DNA from: Archilochus colubris
Lineage: Eukaryota > Chordata > Aves > Apodiformes > Trochilidae
Assembly (NCBI GenBank): GCA_023079485.1
Contig: CM041084.1
Span: 70,651,709 to 70,715,708 of the forward strand
DNA: 64,000 nt
Direction: 5' to 3'
Shown: one piece after another, positions 1-10,478 of the stretch
Layout: the number at the start of each line of letters is the position of its first letter
How positions within the stretch are numbered: the stretch's first letter is position 1
Position numbers and translations under genes: made by a program
The notes under the pieces: generated by a model
Seen by the model: only the letters and a program-made list of their open reading frames with translations
The model's database searches: none
What the model was told of the DNA's origin: nothing

Positions 1-3000
1 GGAAGCTTCTGGAAGCTTCTCACATAAGCCACCTCTGTAGCCCACCCACTACCAAAGCCTTGCTGCTCAAACCAAACACACATTCCTTAGCTGGTGTGAG
101 CCATCATCATTCTTCCAACCACCCGTCAATTCTTCAAGAGGCAGGATGCTAATTCTCCAAATGCTTCCATGCTGTCTGCTTCTGTAGTCTCCTACCTGAC
201 CCTCAGATAAGAGGATTTTCTGTCCATTCTTTAGCCCATTTTGTACTTACTAAGTTTTAATAATGCTAGAAATCTGACTCTGAGATTTCAGCAGGAAAAG
301 ATTTATTTTAAAATATCTAATTATTACTGAACAGTCCCAATTCATCCTCTTCATTCATCCATTGAGTCCTAAGCTTCAGCTTTATCAGAACACCAAAGCA
401 TTGAAAGAGGAATTAGTTGAACACAAGTTGGTGTCACAGCGGTTAATGTATTTTTAAAAGTTTTTTATTTGTTTGCTTTATTGGAGGTGATTTCCAATAT
501 CTAATTGAAGAAAAATACAGTTCCAGTACCTCCAAATCTGCAGATGCTTGGATTTGGGATGTTTTAGGTTGATGAAGAATTATGAATTTTTACAGTATTC
601 TTCAATTGTAACAATTTATGTGTTGGAATCATAAATACTATGTATTTAATTTTTAAAAAATTAAAAATAGAACCAAAGTTATCTGCCTTCAAAACTGTTC
701 CACTGTAGTTTGCTTCTAGATTAATAAGAGAGTAAAAGTTATTGCCTGTCTTACTGCAAGCGGCTTTGCCCTCTTGAAAACTTGTCACATTGTCCTCTAG
801 AGCCTGACCTAAGTCCAGTGTCTCTCAGTTCAGGGGGATAGAAAAATTCACTAGCTGATAAAACTCATAAGCAGGGTTCATTATCTTGCTCTACTTACCT
901 GAAGAAAATATGTCATCTTCTTAAAATTCTCTTCAAACATTAAATGCCCTTTCTTCAGAAGAATCTGCTCCATAATAGTGAAACACAGGAGACATTTCAT
1001 ATATAGAACTCTCTGATTATACACACTTCTTTTTCTTTTCTTTTTTTTTTTCCCCAAAATAACAACTTATTTTAAGAGTATTTCATGATGCAGGAGAACC
1101 ATAATCAAATGAAGGTTTTGATTTAGTGAGATGAGAGAGCACTAATTATGTGCTTTCCTACAGAGGAGAAAGATGCTCCTCTGACAGACAGGCATTTTAA
1201 GGAGTCACTGTACAGTCTGTGATTTTACCTAAAGCGTCCAAAAGCTGTAGTTCACAGTCAGGTTTTTGATACAAAATTTACTTAATTTATGTCTCAGGTG
1301 TGAACTACTATAAGCCCATTTCACCATACAACTCCAAACAAATCTGAAGATAGATATAACTATTACCCAGTAACATAACTGTTTCCATGGGCTTGCAGGC
1401 CATTTTCTATTGCCTGTAGTGCACAGGAAAATGCACTGCCTGGCAAAAATAAACTACATAACATGCAAAAATACTGTGCTAATTGATGACTTGCATATAA
1501 CTAGAATGAATCAGCTGTACTTATTTTACATGGCTCTGTTATATTATATACCCATACATATTTTTACCTAAAAACAGATCTGAGAGGTGCTTGTAGGGTA
1601 TAGTTATGCACTTTTGCCTAGTAGTGGAGCCCAAGAGAATGTTTTAACTTTTGCTTGATTGAATTTTTTATAAACTTTCTGCCTTTCAATTATTTTAAAA
1701 TATGTGGCAACAACCAACTTGTTATAATAAATTTATTCAATATAGACTTACTAGAAATGACACTGAAGCACTGGTATTTTCTAGTTAAACCAAAGCCTGT
1801 CATACAGCAGTCCTATAAATTTAGCTTAGAATACTAAAGAAAGTACTTATAATCTAACTAGCTCGGATTAATACATCACACCATCACCTGGACTGAGAAC
1901 CAGACCAGGATAACTTCAGCCATAGGGTAACAAGTAGCAATAGGTATTTTCTTTGGAGGACAAAGATCAGAAGCTGAGTTTTAAAGTAAGAAAAACCTCT
2001 GAAAGTTCAAGAAGAATTCTGGGTGGCTTTTTGGCCCTCTGCCTGCAATTTTTTCCATATGGCCAAGCTTGCCTGGAGTGCAGAAAGTTAAGCTAATAAG
2101 CAATAAGCTGTGTTTGCATGACAGATTGTCAGAGCAATGTCTAATTAATTATAAACAATGGCTTTGCCATCACCAATGAAGACAACTACATGCTTAATTT
2201 AATTGCAAACATCAAGAATGAAAAATGGTGGGTTATGTGTTTTATGACAACAGCTCCTTTTTTCCCCCTGCAAATTATACTGTATCCTGGAAAGCTATGT
2301 AAAGGGGAATGAGGCTTTTTTGTGTCCTTTGTAAAAAAGTTACCTAATAAAATATGAGTAATTCAGCTGAAAAGGAGGATTGCTTACACATTCAAAGCAT
2401 ATGATGACATAAAATTAGTAGACTGGATCTACAGACCTTATCTGATGTTTATCCAGGAATGTGGTATAGCTGAGAAGCCTCAAACCCTTTTCAAAGGCTA
2501 TCAGAGAAGATGGCATTGCTAGTTAAAGATAACCACATCCACAGACATCAAGTGAGAAGAAATATTATCACATACACGTAATCTGCATACTTCTTTTGCC
2601 ATCTACCCTTTCCAAAAGTTCAATAAATATCAGGATTTCTCTGCTCTGATTTGTTCCATTTTCTGCACACATACCAAAGAGCAAAAAGGATATTCTAATT
2701 GGAAAAAGGAGGTAGGAGCATTATTTATTAGAAGTTGAAAACCATTGGCTACTTCCATGAATATAAAAACTTATTCCAACATCTCCAAAAATAAAAATCA
2801 CAAAAAAAAAAAAGAAAAAAACAAAAAACTTTTGTCACAGGCAATTAATATACATTCTTTTTCCCTCCAATATATTGTGAACCACTTAATTTAGATGCTT
2901 GAGCAACTAAGATACAAGTCTAGGAGGGACAGAATGGTACCTCAGCTGAGCCTGGAACCATCAATTCTTTCCACTGTTTCCCTTAGAAATTGTCGAAGTA

Positions 3001-6000
3001 CTTGTCCTTAACTGTGATTTCTGCTTTTATACAAACATACTTTAGTCTTGTACTGTTTTGTATTTGTCTATCTCTGAGCACTATTCTTTTTCTGCAAGTA
3101 GAACATATCTGCTCATGCTGTCAAGGCCACTCCTGCTCCATTCTTGCCCATTTCCCACTTCTGAAAAGCTGCATTTTCAGTCCTGAAAGCTATCGAAATA
3201 TCTTTGCAAAAAAGTCTGCCTTTTATTCAGCATTATTTCATGTAGGTTAAGAAAAAAACAATTAAAAAAACAGGGTAGAGCAAATACCTAGCAATAGCCT
3301 TATACTGATAATTGTGTTTTGATAAACCAGAAACCAATATGAGAAAGACAAAAAATAGACTTTTTTGAGGGGTGGGGAATTGTTTGTATACACAGGTACA
3401 TATGTATGTGGGACTTTTACAGGGAATTAATGAAGAAAGATTTTTAGTGTGCACAAAGATATAGCAGAACCAGTCACATACACAACAGTTCAGATTTTTT
3501 AGGAGATTCTCTGAGCAAAGCTCTGACAGGAGGTCAATTCACCCTTTGCTCACCCTGCTGTGTTACCTCCTGTATGGGTCTCTAATGGTCCCCAGTCAAT
3601 AAAATCTTGCATGCAAATATCGAGTCCTGGTCAAATATCCTAAAATATTAAGCCCTTATGTATTAGTCCTTTACCTGCAGTTTCCTGAGGCAGAGCACAG
3701 AGACATTAGAAATTTTGATCTGCATCAACAGCAGATTTTAATTCAACGTATTCTCAAAGGAATACAGTAATTTTTCTGGTTAGCACACCCAAGTCAAACA
3801 TTTAAGATCAGTTGCTACTAAGCAAAATGTGAGATGAGTATTTTAATGTTACTGTCTACAGATGTTCTGCCAGCAGCCACTGATGCCCTGAGCAAATGTT
3901 CTGCAGGATGTGCATGGGAAGCACCTCCAGAAGCTGCAGCTCTCAGCTAAAGCTGTCTGCCTGGTTTTGGCAGAGCCAAGGTCTGCCCCATGCTGTTTTA
4001 CCAGGACCTTTGCTGAGCAGGGAAGAAGTGGGAATATAGTTAAGAAAGAATGCTTTAGACAGATGCTGTCCACTAGTGTAGAGAAACAAATGCATGTCCA
4101 CACCTATTAGTGCAGATATAGGAGTAATTGCTATAACTTCACTTTCTTTAAAGGAATGGTGTTTACAGCATGCAAAGGATTTGTATATGCACAGTATGTA
4201 AGTATTTGCTGGAGCTGTGAGCCATTCCCAAGATAGACCAATTATATCAAGGCCACTAGAAAGTTGAAACAGGGAGGATGTCCTGAAATAATAGGCAAGT
4301 AAATCAGATTCAGTGTAATAGATAGTTTTCCTAACACAGTCTCTGTTATCTTTCGTGAGGTGATTAATTAAAAGGACATGGAAATCAATATGGGATACAA
4401 GAAAGAGCTCGTTTCATGGTAATGCTGGATGAGAAAAACACCCCTTAGAAAAGGTTATAGTGAAGCCAGCAAAGAATTAGGCATCATAAAACAAACAAAC
4501 ATGCAAAGAAAAAAGAAACAAAAAAGCCAAACAGCTAAATTTACTATCTACACCAGGACGACAAAGTGCTGAAGTTACTAGTTTTGGCAGATGTTCAGAA
4601 ATACCCTATTATCTTTAGAAATAAAACTCCATACGTCCTTGAATATATGAACAAACCCAAATGTTTTTACATCTTTCTGCTACTTATTGAACTGTACTGA
4701 GTTGAAGACTGTGCTGTACTTTACCACCTTTGTAAATACACCAAACAAAAAATAGCTGAAAATAGAGAGAAAAAAAGGAACATGGGAAGTCAGCCAAGAA
4801 AGTCATGAAAAATGCCTTAAAGAAGAGTGGAAAATGAAATAAAGCAAAACCAAATTCAGTCCTTCAAAAGTATTAGCATTTCAAATATCATTATCATTAA
4901 TGAGAGAGTAAGAGAGGCATTTTTCTCCTGCATTTATAGGTATGTATCAAAATTCAGTGTCTCGGTAAGGAAGTAATACTTAGAATACCCAATATAGAAA
5001 CCTATTTTTATTCCACTGACCATGAAGAGATCCCTAAATGAGACCGCACAAATAATTTGTTGTCTGTTAATTGGTCCCTGAGTAGTACCTCTCTTGTCAC
5101 TAGGTCTTATATAGGAGCAAAACCTCTCAGAGCATTATTGGTGGATGTTTCCACAAAATATATAAAACACATTGCTTTTCATACAAATACAGTCCAATCC
5201 ATTAATCAAATAATATATTTTATGCAACTGTGAATTGATGTGATTATGTGAGGAATGTTGGGGTTTTTTTTCTCTTTTTCCTTTTCGAACTCCATATAAT
5301 AAGATGTCCCTACAATTGACTTGTGCTTGTTCCAAGCGCTGTGACTGATCAGAAAGCTCCAATCTGGATCATTGCAAGCCTTCCAGCATCTCATAGAGAT
5401 GGTGAAAGTTCAAGACTTCATGTTCTCCATCATAAGCTTGCTTAATGTTAGTCAGGAGAATCTCAATCACATGAAGCAAAAATTGTTCTGTGAAGCCTAC
5501 ATCATTCTTAGCAGGCAACAAACCTAGTGCAGAAATGAGAACGTGAATCAGTGTTAAGCTTTATCAGCTCTGTCAGGTTGGTCAGAGACTGTTTTAGTGA
5601 CTATGAATATTCTGCCAAGTTTCTCCCTGTATATCTATTTCACAGGCAAACAGGAATGAAGATATAACAAAACAGTGAATAGAAGGAAAAACATGGTTAA
5701 GAACATGAAAATTTTTGCAGCATTAATAATTACATGGTACTTCTTGCTTCTGGCACAAAAGGTGTCAGTGCAAGCCTGGCTTGTGAGATGGTAAAGCATC
5801 TCCCAGCTGATAAAATGAAGAGTGAGAAGGGAAGCACTAGCTCACTTTGCAGCCATTCCTGGGACAGAGGAGTGCTTTGCTTCTTCTCAACTCCTCCTTC
5901 CAGCAAGACTTTATCCATAAGGCTTCACATTGCTCCAGGGAAGTGGCTACCAGAGTGATTATTGAACTTTCAAGGAAAGAGTGGAGAACATTCCTTGCTT

Positions 6001-6290
6001 TCTCAATGTAGTGCTTTCTTCCTCAATATGGTTTTGAAAAATCCTTTCATCATGTTTACACTGGTTTTAGATCTGAGGTGATCATCCATCATTGTGGCAG
6101 AGACCTCTGGAACTAGTAGGGTTACTGTGCCCCTCCCCTGAACAGCCTTCCCCACAAACTGCTGTTGCATACTCTGATCACTCACATCCTCCAGGCCACT
6201 TTTGATAGGTGTGAGGGTGGTTGCCATAGCCCTGGCAACACCCAGGCCTCATCAGTGTCTCCTGCAAGAACTACTGGCTCCTGGCAGGTC
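1..6290. other. AT-rich intergenic DNA, no gene seen
   Basis: No open frame here has exon-like composition or a recognisable domain; the short frames look random. The first 20 bases are two perfect copies of a 10-mer (GGAAGCTTCT). Around 2797-2830 there is an A-rich tract. A candidate regulatory block at about 2085-2300 is listed separately. The somewhat GC-richer segments at about 3850-4110 and 5730-5960 have no family I recognise. Confidence 0.7.
2085..2300. promoter_or_regulatory. Candidate conserved non-coding/enhancer-like block
   Basis: The block packs several developmental-factor-like motifs into about 200 bp. They include an octamer-like TTTGCAT followed at once by a MEIS-like TGACAG, a paired homeodomain core TAATTAATTA, a SOX-like AACAATGG, and a second TTAATTTAATT. 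There is no open frame. Motif density alone is weak evidence in AT-rich DNA. Conservation across birds or other vertebrates is the real test, which I could not do. Confidence 0.25.
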
Positions 6291-6460
6291 TCTCCTCTCC
6301 TCTCCTCTCCTCTCCTCTCCTCTCCTCTCCTCTCCTCTCCTCTCCTCTCCTCTCCTCTCCTCTCCTCTCCTCTCCTCTCCTCTCCTCTCCTCTCCTCTCC
6401 TCTCCTCTCCTCTCCTCTCCTCTCCTCTCCTCTCCTCTCCTCTCCTCTCTCCTCTCCTCT
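6291..6460. repeat. (TCTCC)n pentanucleotide microsatellite
   Basis: About 34 copies of TCTCC run almost without interruption. There is a single phase slip near 6450, where one unit reads TCTCT. The strand is fully pyrimidine, with purine on the complement. Because 5 is not a multiple of 3 and the unit has no stop, long frames open on both strands (Leu-Ser-Pro repeats on plus, Arg-Gly-Glu repeats on minus). These are artefacts of the repeat. Confidence 0.97.
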
Positions 6461-7451
6461 GGTAATTCCCTGCCTCAGGAAAACCTGCTGAGCACAGAGA
6501 TCTGCTGCTCTGCTGCGGGTCGAGCCAGCGCGGGAGGAGCTCCCCTTGGTGACTGAGGGACTGGTGTACCCCATGTTGTCCTGAGTCTGATTGATAACTG
6601 TGAGGGAGAGGAGGAAAGGGGGAAAGTTAAACACATTGATACAGCTTATGGTGTAAGTCATCACCAAGCTGCAGGTTGCTGGAAGCTGGAGGATTGTGCT
6701 GCGGGGAGTATCAGTGGACTAAGGGTAGGCTACACACAAGGGGCAGACACAGGATATTGAGATACACAGATGTTGACCTGTGGGCTATTCTTCTGTTCTT
6801 ATTTTTACTAAAACTGTTATTTTAATAAGAACAGAGACTAAGTCCTAGGCTTTGCTGAACATCCAGGCTGAGCTAATGCTTAAAATTTACAAAAGAATAA
6901 CAGACCTCTGAAAGTCAGTAAAACAAGAATAGTTGTGGAAAGGCTTTGTTGTCTTGTTGCTTATGCAGACAGGATGGATTTACATGAGCTTTTACCAGAC
7001 TATTACATTTTATGTAACTTTAGGTTCTATTTTCATCATGTAGGTAAGGAACAATGTTAATGTCACTTGACTTGAATGTAAGAAAAATACTTTAATCAAG
7101 TAATTCTTTTCCTTCTTTGTGACAATGGTACCACAGCTCTCATTGTATACTTGTATCTCCTTTGCTCTTAGTATTTTCTTGCTGCAAAACATTGGGATAA
7201 GCAACCAAGGATTTTCTCTACTGAAACAGCAAGATATATGCAATTTGTGCTGGTCACATACTGATTAGGAATCCAGGCACACAGTACCTGAAGCAGGTGC
7301 TAGAATTGCTCAATACTCCAGATGCAATAAAAAGTAATACTTGGGAATTGATTTGTCTTCTGGAAATTTAAAGTAGATTTTTTAAATGCAAGTTCTTTGA
7401 ATTTGTAAAAGAAACTACTAAAGTTCTTTAAAAATCTGTTCTTTATAGTAG
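6461..7451. other. Intergenic DNA between microsatellite and provirus
   Basis: No gene or named repeat is visible. The first 200 bases are GC-richer (including CGGGTCGAGCCAGCGCGGG), then the sequence returns to AT-rich background. The provirus target duplication starts at 7452. Confidence 0.6.
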
Positions 7452-7457
7452 CAGAAT

Positions 7458-7774
7458 TGTAGTGGAACAGAGCGACCTAGGTGCCTCTGATCATCAAGAA
7501 GTGGGTGTGAGCTGCTATCAATTCCACCTGTGCCCAGCCAGGGCAGGGCCCCTATGGAGCATGTGCAAGACCATGGGGCCAATAAATAGTGAGGCTCACA
7601 CCCACTGAGGCAGCTCATTCTAGAGCTAGCTTAGAGAGCGGCTGGTCGCTTCCATAGCAGCAAACCATCTTCGCTAGTTCCACACTGTGGGCAGTAAACT
7701 CGGATCACATCCTACGAGTCTATATCATCGTATCGACGCTTCAATCCCAGACAAGAGACTCCTTTCCGGCTACA
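7458..7774 (+). repeat. 5' LTR of the provirus (317 bp)
   Basis: The LTR runs from TGTAGTGG to GGCTACA and matches the 3' copy nearly base for base. A CCAATAAATAG segment at about 7579-7589 contains AATAAA (7581-7586), the likely polyadenylation signal; no separate TATA box is obvious, so this A/T block might serve both roles. A downstream CG-containing stretch (TCGTATCGACGC, about 7727-7738) is shared by both LTRs. The start of the LTR is fixed by the adjoining target duplication. Confidence 0.95.
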
Positions 7775-7776
7775 TC

Positions 7777-7795
7777 TGGTGGAGAATGCGGGCAT
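7777..7795 (+). promoter_or_regulatory. Primer-binding site, tRNA-Ala type
   Basis: Two bases after the LTR, 19 bases starting TGGTGGAGAATGC are the reverse complement of a 3' end reading ...GCATTCTCC plus CCA. As I remember them, vertebrate tRNA-Ala(AGC) genes end this way. Position (2 nt from the LTR) and the TGG start are as expected for a minus-strand DNA primer site. The tRNA assignment is from memory and should be checked against a tRNA set. Confidence 0.75.
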
Positions 7796-7911
7796 AGACC
7801 CCGGTCTAGCCCAAATTTCCGTCGGATCAAGAAAGAACAGGACCTGACCCAGGGCAAACGACAACCGGCATTCGGGTAGGAAGATCCATTATCCTTCAAT
7901 TATTACTAAAA
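7796..7911 (+). other. Retroviral leader between PBS and gag
   Basis: This 116-bp untranslated segment lies where packaging signals and a splice donor would normally sit. With no env there is no evident need for a spliced message. I see no unambiguous donor or packaging structure by eye. Confidence 0.5.
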
Positions 7912-9780
7912 ATGGGACTCTCTTCCAGCACCCCCTCTGCACAGGGACCTTCCTACTCCCCATCCGCTATCACCGCACGGGCACTTTGGAGGGAGGTCGG
8001 AGACTTGCTAAATGAACTCCACGATCAGGAGGTCCAAAAGAGTGTAGCGGGGGTAGAGGCCACCTGGAAAGTGATGGCTAACGCCCTAGAAGGGATAAAG
8101 AATGAGGCAAGGGCTGCCGTCACCGCAATAGCGGCAATGCCACCAAACGGCAGCTTTATTAAAACACCGCCTCCTAAGGTAGAAACCAGCGTGGTTCCCT
8201 CGGCACCCCCACTGCCGCCCGAGGATGAAGGAGCCCAGAAGGCATTCCCTATCCTAAGCAACAACAGCTTTGCCGTCAAGGGCATGAGAGGGAAGGTACA
8301 TCACACTATAGCCGAGTTCCTCTCCGACCTCGGATTAAAGGAAGAAAAGGCTCCAGACAATGTAAAGCCATCAACACGTGACTCTAGTGGTGATGTAAAA
8401 CCTTCCCTACCATTACCTCCCAGCCCAGAAAATAAGTGTGACAAAACAGCAGTCACTCCATCAGCCATACCCGTTGGGCCAGAATCAACGATAAAAGCAT
8501 TATTAGAACAATCCACCCAAGCAATGAAATCCTTGGAGAAGAGAATATTGAACCTAGAACAACGGTCATCATTCCACACCTACCGAGACCCACCCTCCCT
8601 CCCCGATGATGATGAGGAAAGCATACCAGCACCACTGTTGTCAAAGCAGACCAACCAGGGCATCGGCAAATCCCGACCCGGAAGATGATCCGGCATCATT
8701 CGTGATGCCATCATCGAAGGAGATTGGGAGCCTAACACCGTAGCCTACCCTATCCTGTATGATAACAACAGGCCGCCCATCTACGAGCAACACAGCTGGA
8801 AGACGCTCCAACAGGCGAAAAAGACCCTGAGGGAGGGGGGACTAAGATCGGAAAGTGGCCAAGCCATCTTAGACTGGTTATTCACCGCGGACACCAACTG
8901 TCCTCATGACTGCCGCAATCTAGCCAGGTACCTGTTCACTCCGTCCCAACAGATTGTATGGGTAAAGGAGTGGGAACGCCTGGCCCACGTAGAGGCGAAC
9001 CGCCCGCGAGCTGCCGGTGACCCGTTAGTAGGGGTAACCGGTGAAATGCTCACGGGCGCAGGACAGTACGCGGACATACAGGTCCAGCTCCAATTCCCGG
9101 CCGTACTACATCACATTACGGCGCGCTTGGCCCGCCAGGCTTTTAACGTAGTCCCTGAGCCTACCCCGCTCCCTTCATTTACCGCCGTGAAACAAGGGAT
9201 AAACGAGCCGTACCAACACTTCGTTGACAGACTCTGGCAGTCTGTCACGGCTCAATCTGAACTAGGGGCCGAGCAAAGGGACTCAATGTTCAAACTTCTA
9301 GCATTTGAAAACGCCAACCCGAAAATGAAATCACTATTTTCTACGTTACCAAAAACAGCAGGGGTCTCGGACATGCTGGAGGTTGCTGCCAGAGCCACCC
9401 AGACGCAACAGCACCAAGGAATGGCTAATGCTTTTGCTGCCGCCTTAGAGCCCACTCAAAAGCTTCTTGCGGCAGTAGCGCAGAAACTAGGTGGAAGAAG
9501 AAACCATTTTAAGAAGAGAAGTCGACCGAGAAATCCCATCCCCGTCTGTTATCGCTGCGGGACATCGGGCCACTCAGCGAGGCAGTGTTCAGCCACCGTC
9601 TGGTGTGACCACTGCCAGATGGATAATCACAACGACCGGGCATGCTGGTACACAAAAAACGGACGGCGCAGCGCGCAAGGCCCCCGCGCCATGACACAAG
9701 TGGCAGGGCCAGCGCTTTACAACAACTCCCCGCCCCAGCCACAAGAGGGAGCTTGGGCTTCGATGTGCCCTGCGCAATAG
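7912..9780 (+). pseudogene. gag polyprotein (MA-CA-NC), interrupted by one in-frame UGA
   Basis: Gag is the structural precursor that assembles the particle. The start at 7912 is chosen because MGLSSS fits the N-myristoylation signal (Gly2, Ser6). The matrix-like region is followed by a PSAP late-domain motif (residues 96-99) that would recruit the TSG101/ESCRT machinery, then a Pro-rich, acidic stretch and a short coiled-coil-like helix near residues 195-220. A UGA at 8686-8688 (codon 259) stops the frame. The same frame then stays open to 9780 with capsid, including the major homology region at about 9184-9237 (QG..E....F..RL pattern). Nucleocapsid has two canonical CX2CX4HX4C zinc knuckles (9547-9588 and 9604-9645). 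The tail overlaps the dUTPase frame by about 120 nt. Read past the UGA, the frame is about 620 codons, normal for betaretroviral Gag. Confidence 0.92.
9654..9660 (+). promoter_or_regulatory. gag/pro -1 ribosomal frameshift site (A AAA AAC)
   Basis: The heptamer AAAAAAC lies in the correct phase of the gag frame (A AAA AAC), the same heptamer used at the MMTV gag/pro junction. It sits nine bases after the second zinc knuckle. A GC-rich hairpin can form 4 nt downstream (GGCGC at 9665-9669 with GCGCC at 9686-9690), possibly part of a pseudoknot. Shifting -1 here enters the dUTPase-protease frame. The heptamer and phase are seen directly; stimulation by the hairpin is inferred. Confidence 0.88.
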
Positions 9781-10478
9781 ATATTACGTTGACGACTAAT
9801 CAGGTTTATCGACTACCGACGGGAATACACGGACCCATACATCGGGAAAATGGCACGGTAGGGGCTTTGTTAATGGGATGTTCATCCACAGGAATCGCAG
9901 GACTTATTGTGCTTCCAGGGGTAATAGACGCAGATTCTACAGGGGAAATAATGATCACATGTTTCACGTTGACGCCTCCCCTGATAATCGAAGCGGGAAC
10001 CCGGATAGCGCAACTAGTCCTGCTCCCGAAAATGACTATAGGAAAGAACGTCTCAACGGCACGGGGCAATCGAGGCTTTGGATCATCTGGAGGCACTCTA
10101 GTAAATTTAGTGCACCAGATGAAGACCAGGCCCATTATCATCATAAAGATGAGAAGTGGAAAAGAGATGAAGACACTTTCCGTGATGATGGACACAGGGG
10201 CTGACGTCACGATCATCAACCTCAACGTGTGGCCTCGTCACTGGAAACTTGTTACTGCCCGTGATGCTGTCCAGGGAGTAGGTGGTGGTTCCACTCCCCT
10301 TCAGGCCCTAGAACCTGTGCAATTACAGTTTCCCGAAGGACAGAAGGTAACCGTACGTCCCTATGTATTATCGTTGCCAGGGCAACTCGTAGGGCTGATC
10401 GGCAGGGAAGTAATGAGTCAGCTGGGGGCCGTCCTCTCCATCCCTGAACCCACCCGATCCCCTCAAAATTTTCAGTAA
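9657..10478 (+). CDS. Retroviral dUTPase-protease frame (Pro), expressed by -1 frameshift
   Basis: The frame is open from the gag/pro slip site to a TAA at 10476-10478. The first half is a trimeric-type dUTPase, which hydrolyses dUTP to keep uracil out of viral DNA. Visible motifs are a motif-1-like SLGFDV, a motif 3 with catalytic Asp (GVID, Asp codon at 9927), motif 4 (G.RIAQLVLLP) and motif 5 (RGNRGFGSSG). Two normally conserved positions are changed: motif 2 reads GCSS rather than GRSS (Cys codon at 9879), and the usual aromatic residue of motif 3 is Ser (9936). The second half is a retropepsin, the aspartic protease that matures Gag and Pol, with DTGAD at the catalytic Asp (codon 10191) and a GLIGRE motif near the C-terminus. 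No ATG is needed, because translation enters from gag. The dUTPase may be inactive; the protease looks intact. Confidence 0.9.
   Translation, partial: KRTAQRARPPRHDTSGRASALQQLPAPATRGSLGFDVPCAIDITLTTNQVYRLPTGIHGPIHRENGTVGALLMGCSSTGIAGLIVLPGVIDADSTGEIMITCFTLTPPLIIEAGTRIAQLVLLPKMTIGKNVSTARGNRGFGSSGGTLVNLVHQMKTRPIIIIKMRSGKEMKTLSVMMDTGADVTIINLNVWPRHWKLVTARDAVQGVGGGSTPLQALEPVQLQFPEGQKVTVRPYVLSLPGQLVGLIGREVMSQLGAVLSIPEPTRSPQNFQ
10466..10472 (+). promoter_or_regulatory. pro/pol -1 ribosomal frameshift site (A AAT TTT)
   Basis: AAATTTT occurs in the right phase of the pro frame (A AAT TTT), one codon (CAG) before the TAA that ends Pro. As I recall, Mason-Pfizer monkey virus uses the same heptamer at its pro/pol junction. 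A -1 shift enters a pol frame that is open from 10472. That frame starts with no ATG (the first plausible initiator is GTG at 10493), which supports frameshift expression rather than separate initiation. Confidence 0.88.

Noticed and set aside
6165..6667. Long frames on both strands across 6165-6667
   Set aside because: They are produced by the stop-free (TCTCC)n repeat and have no domain or codon bias of their own.
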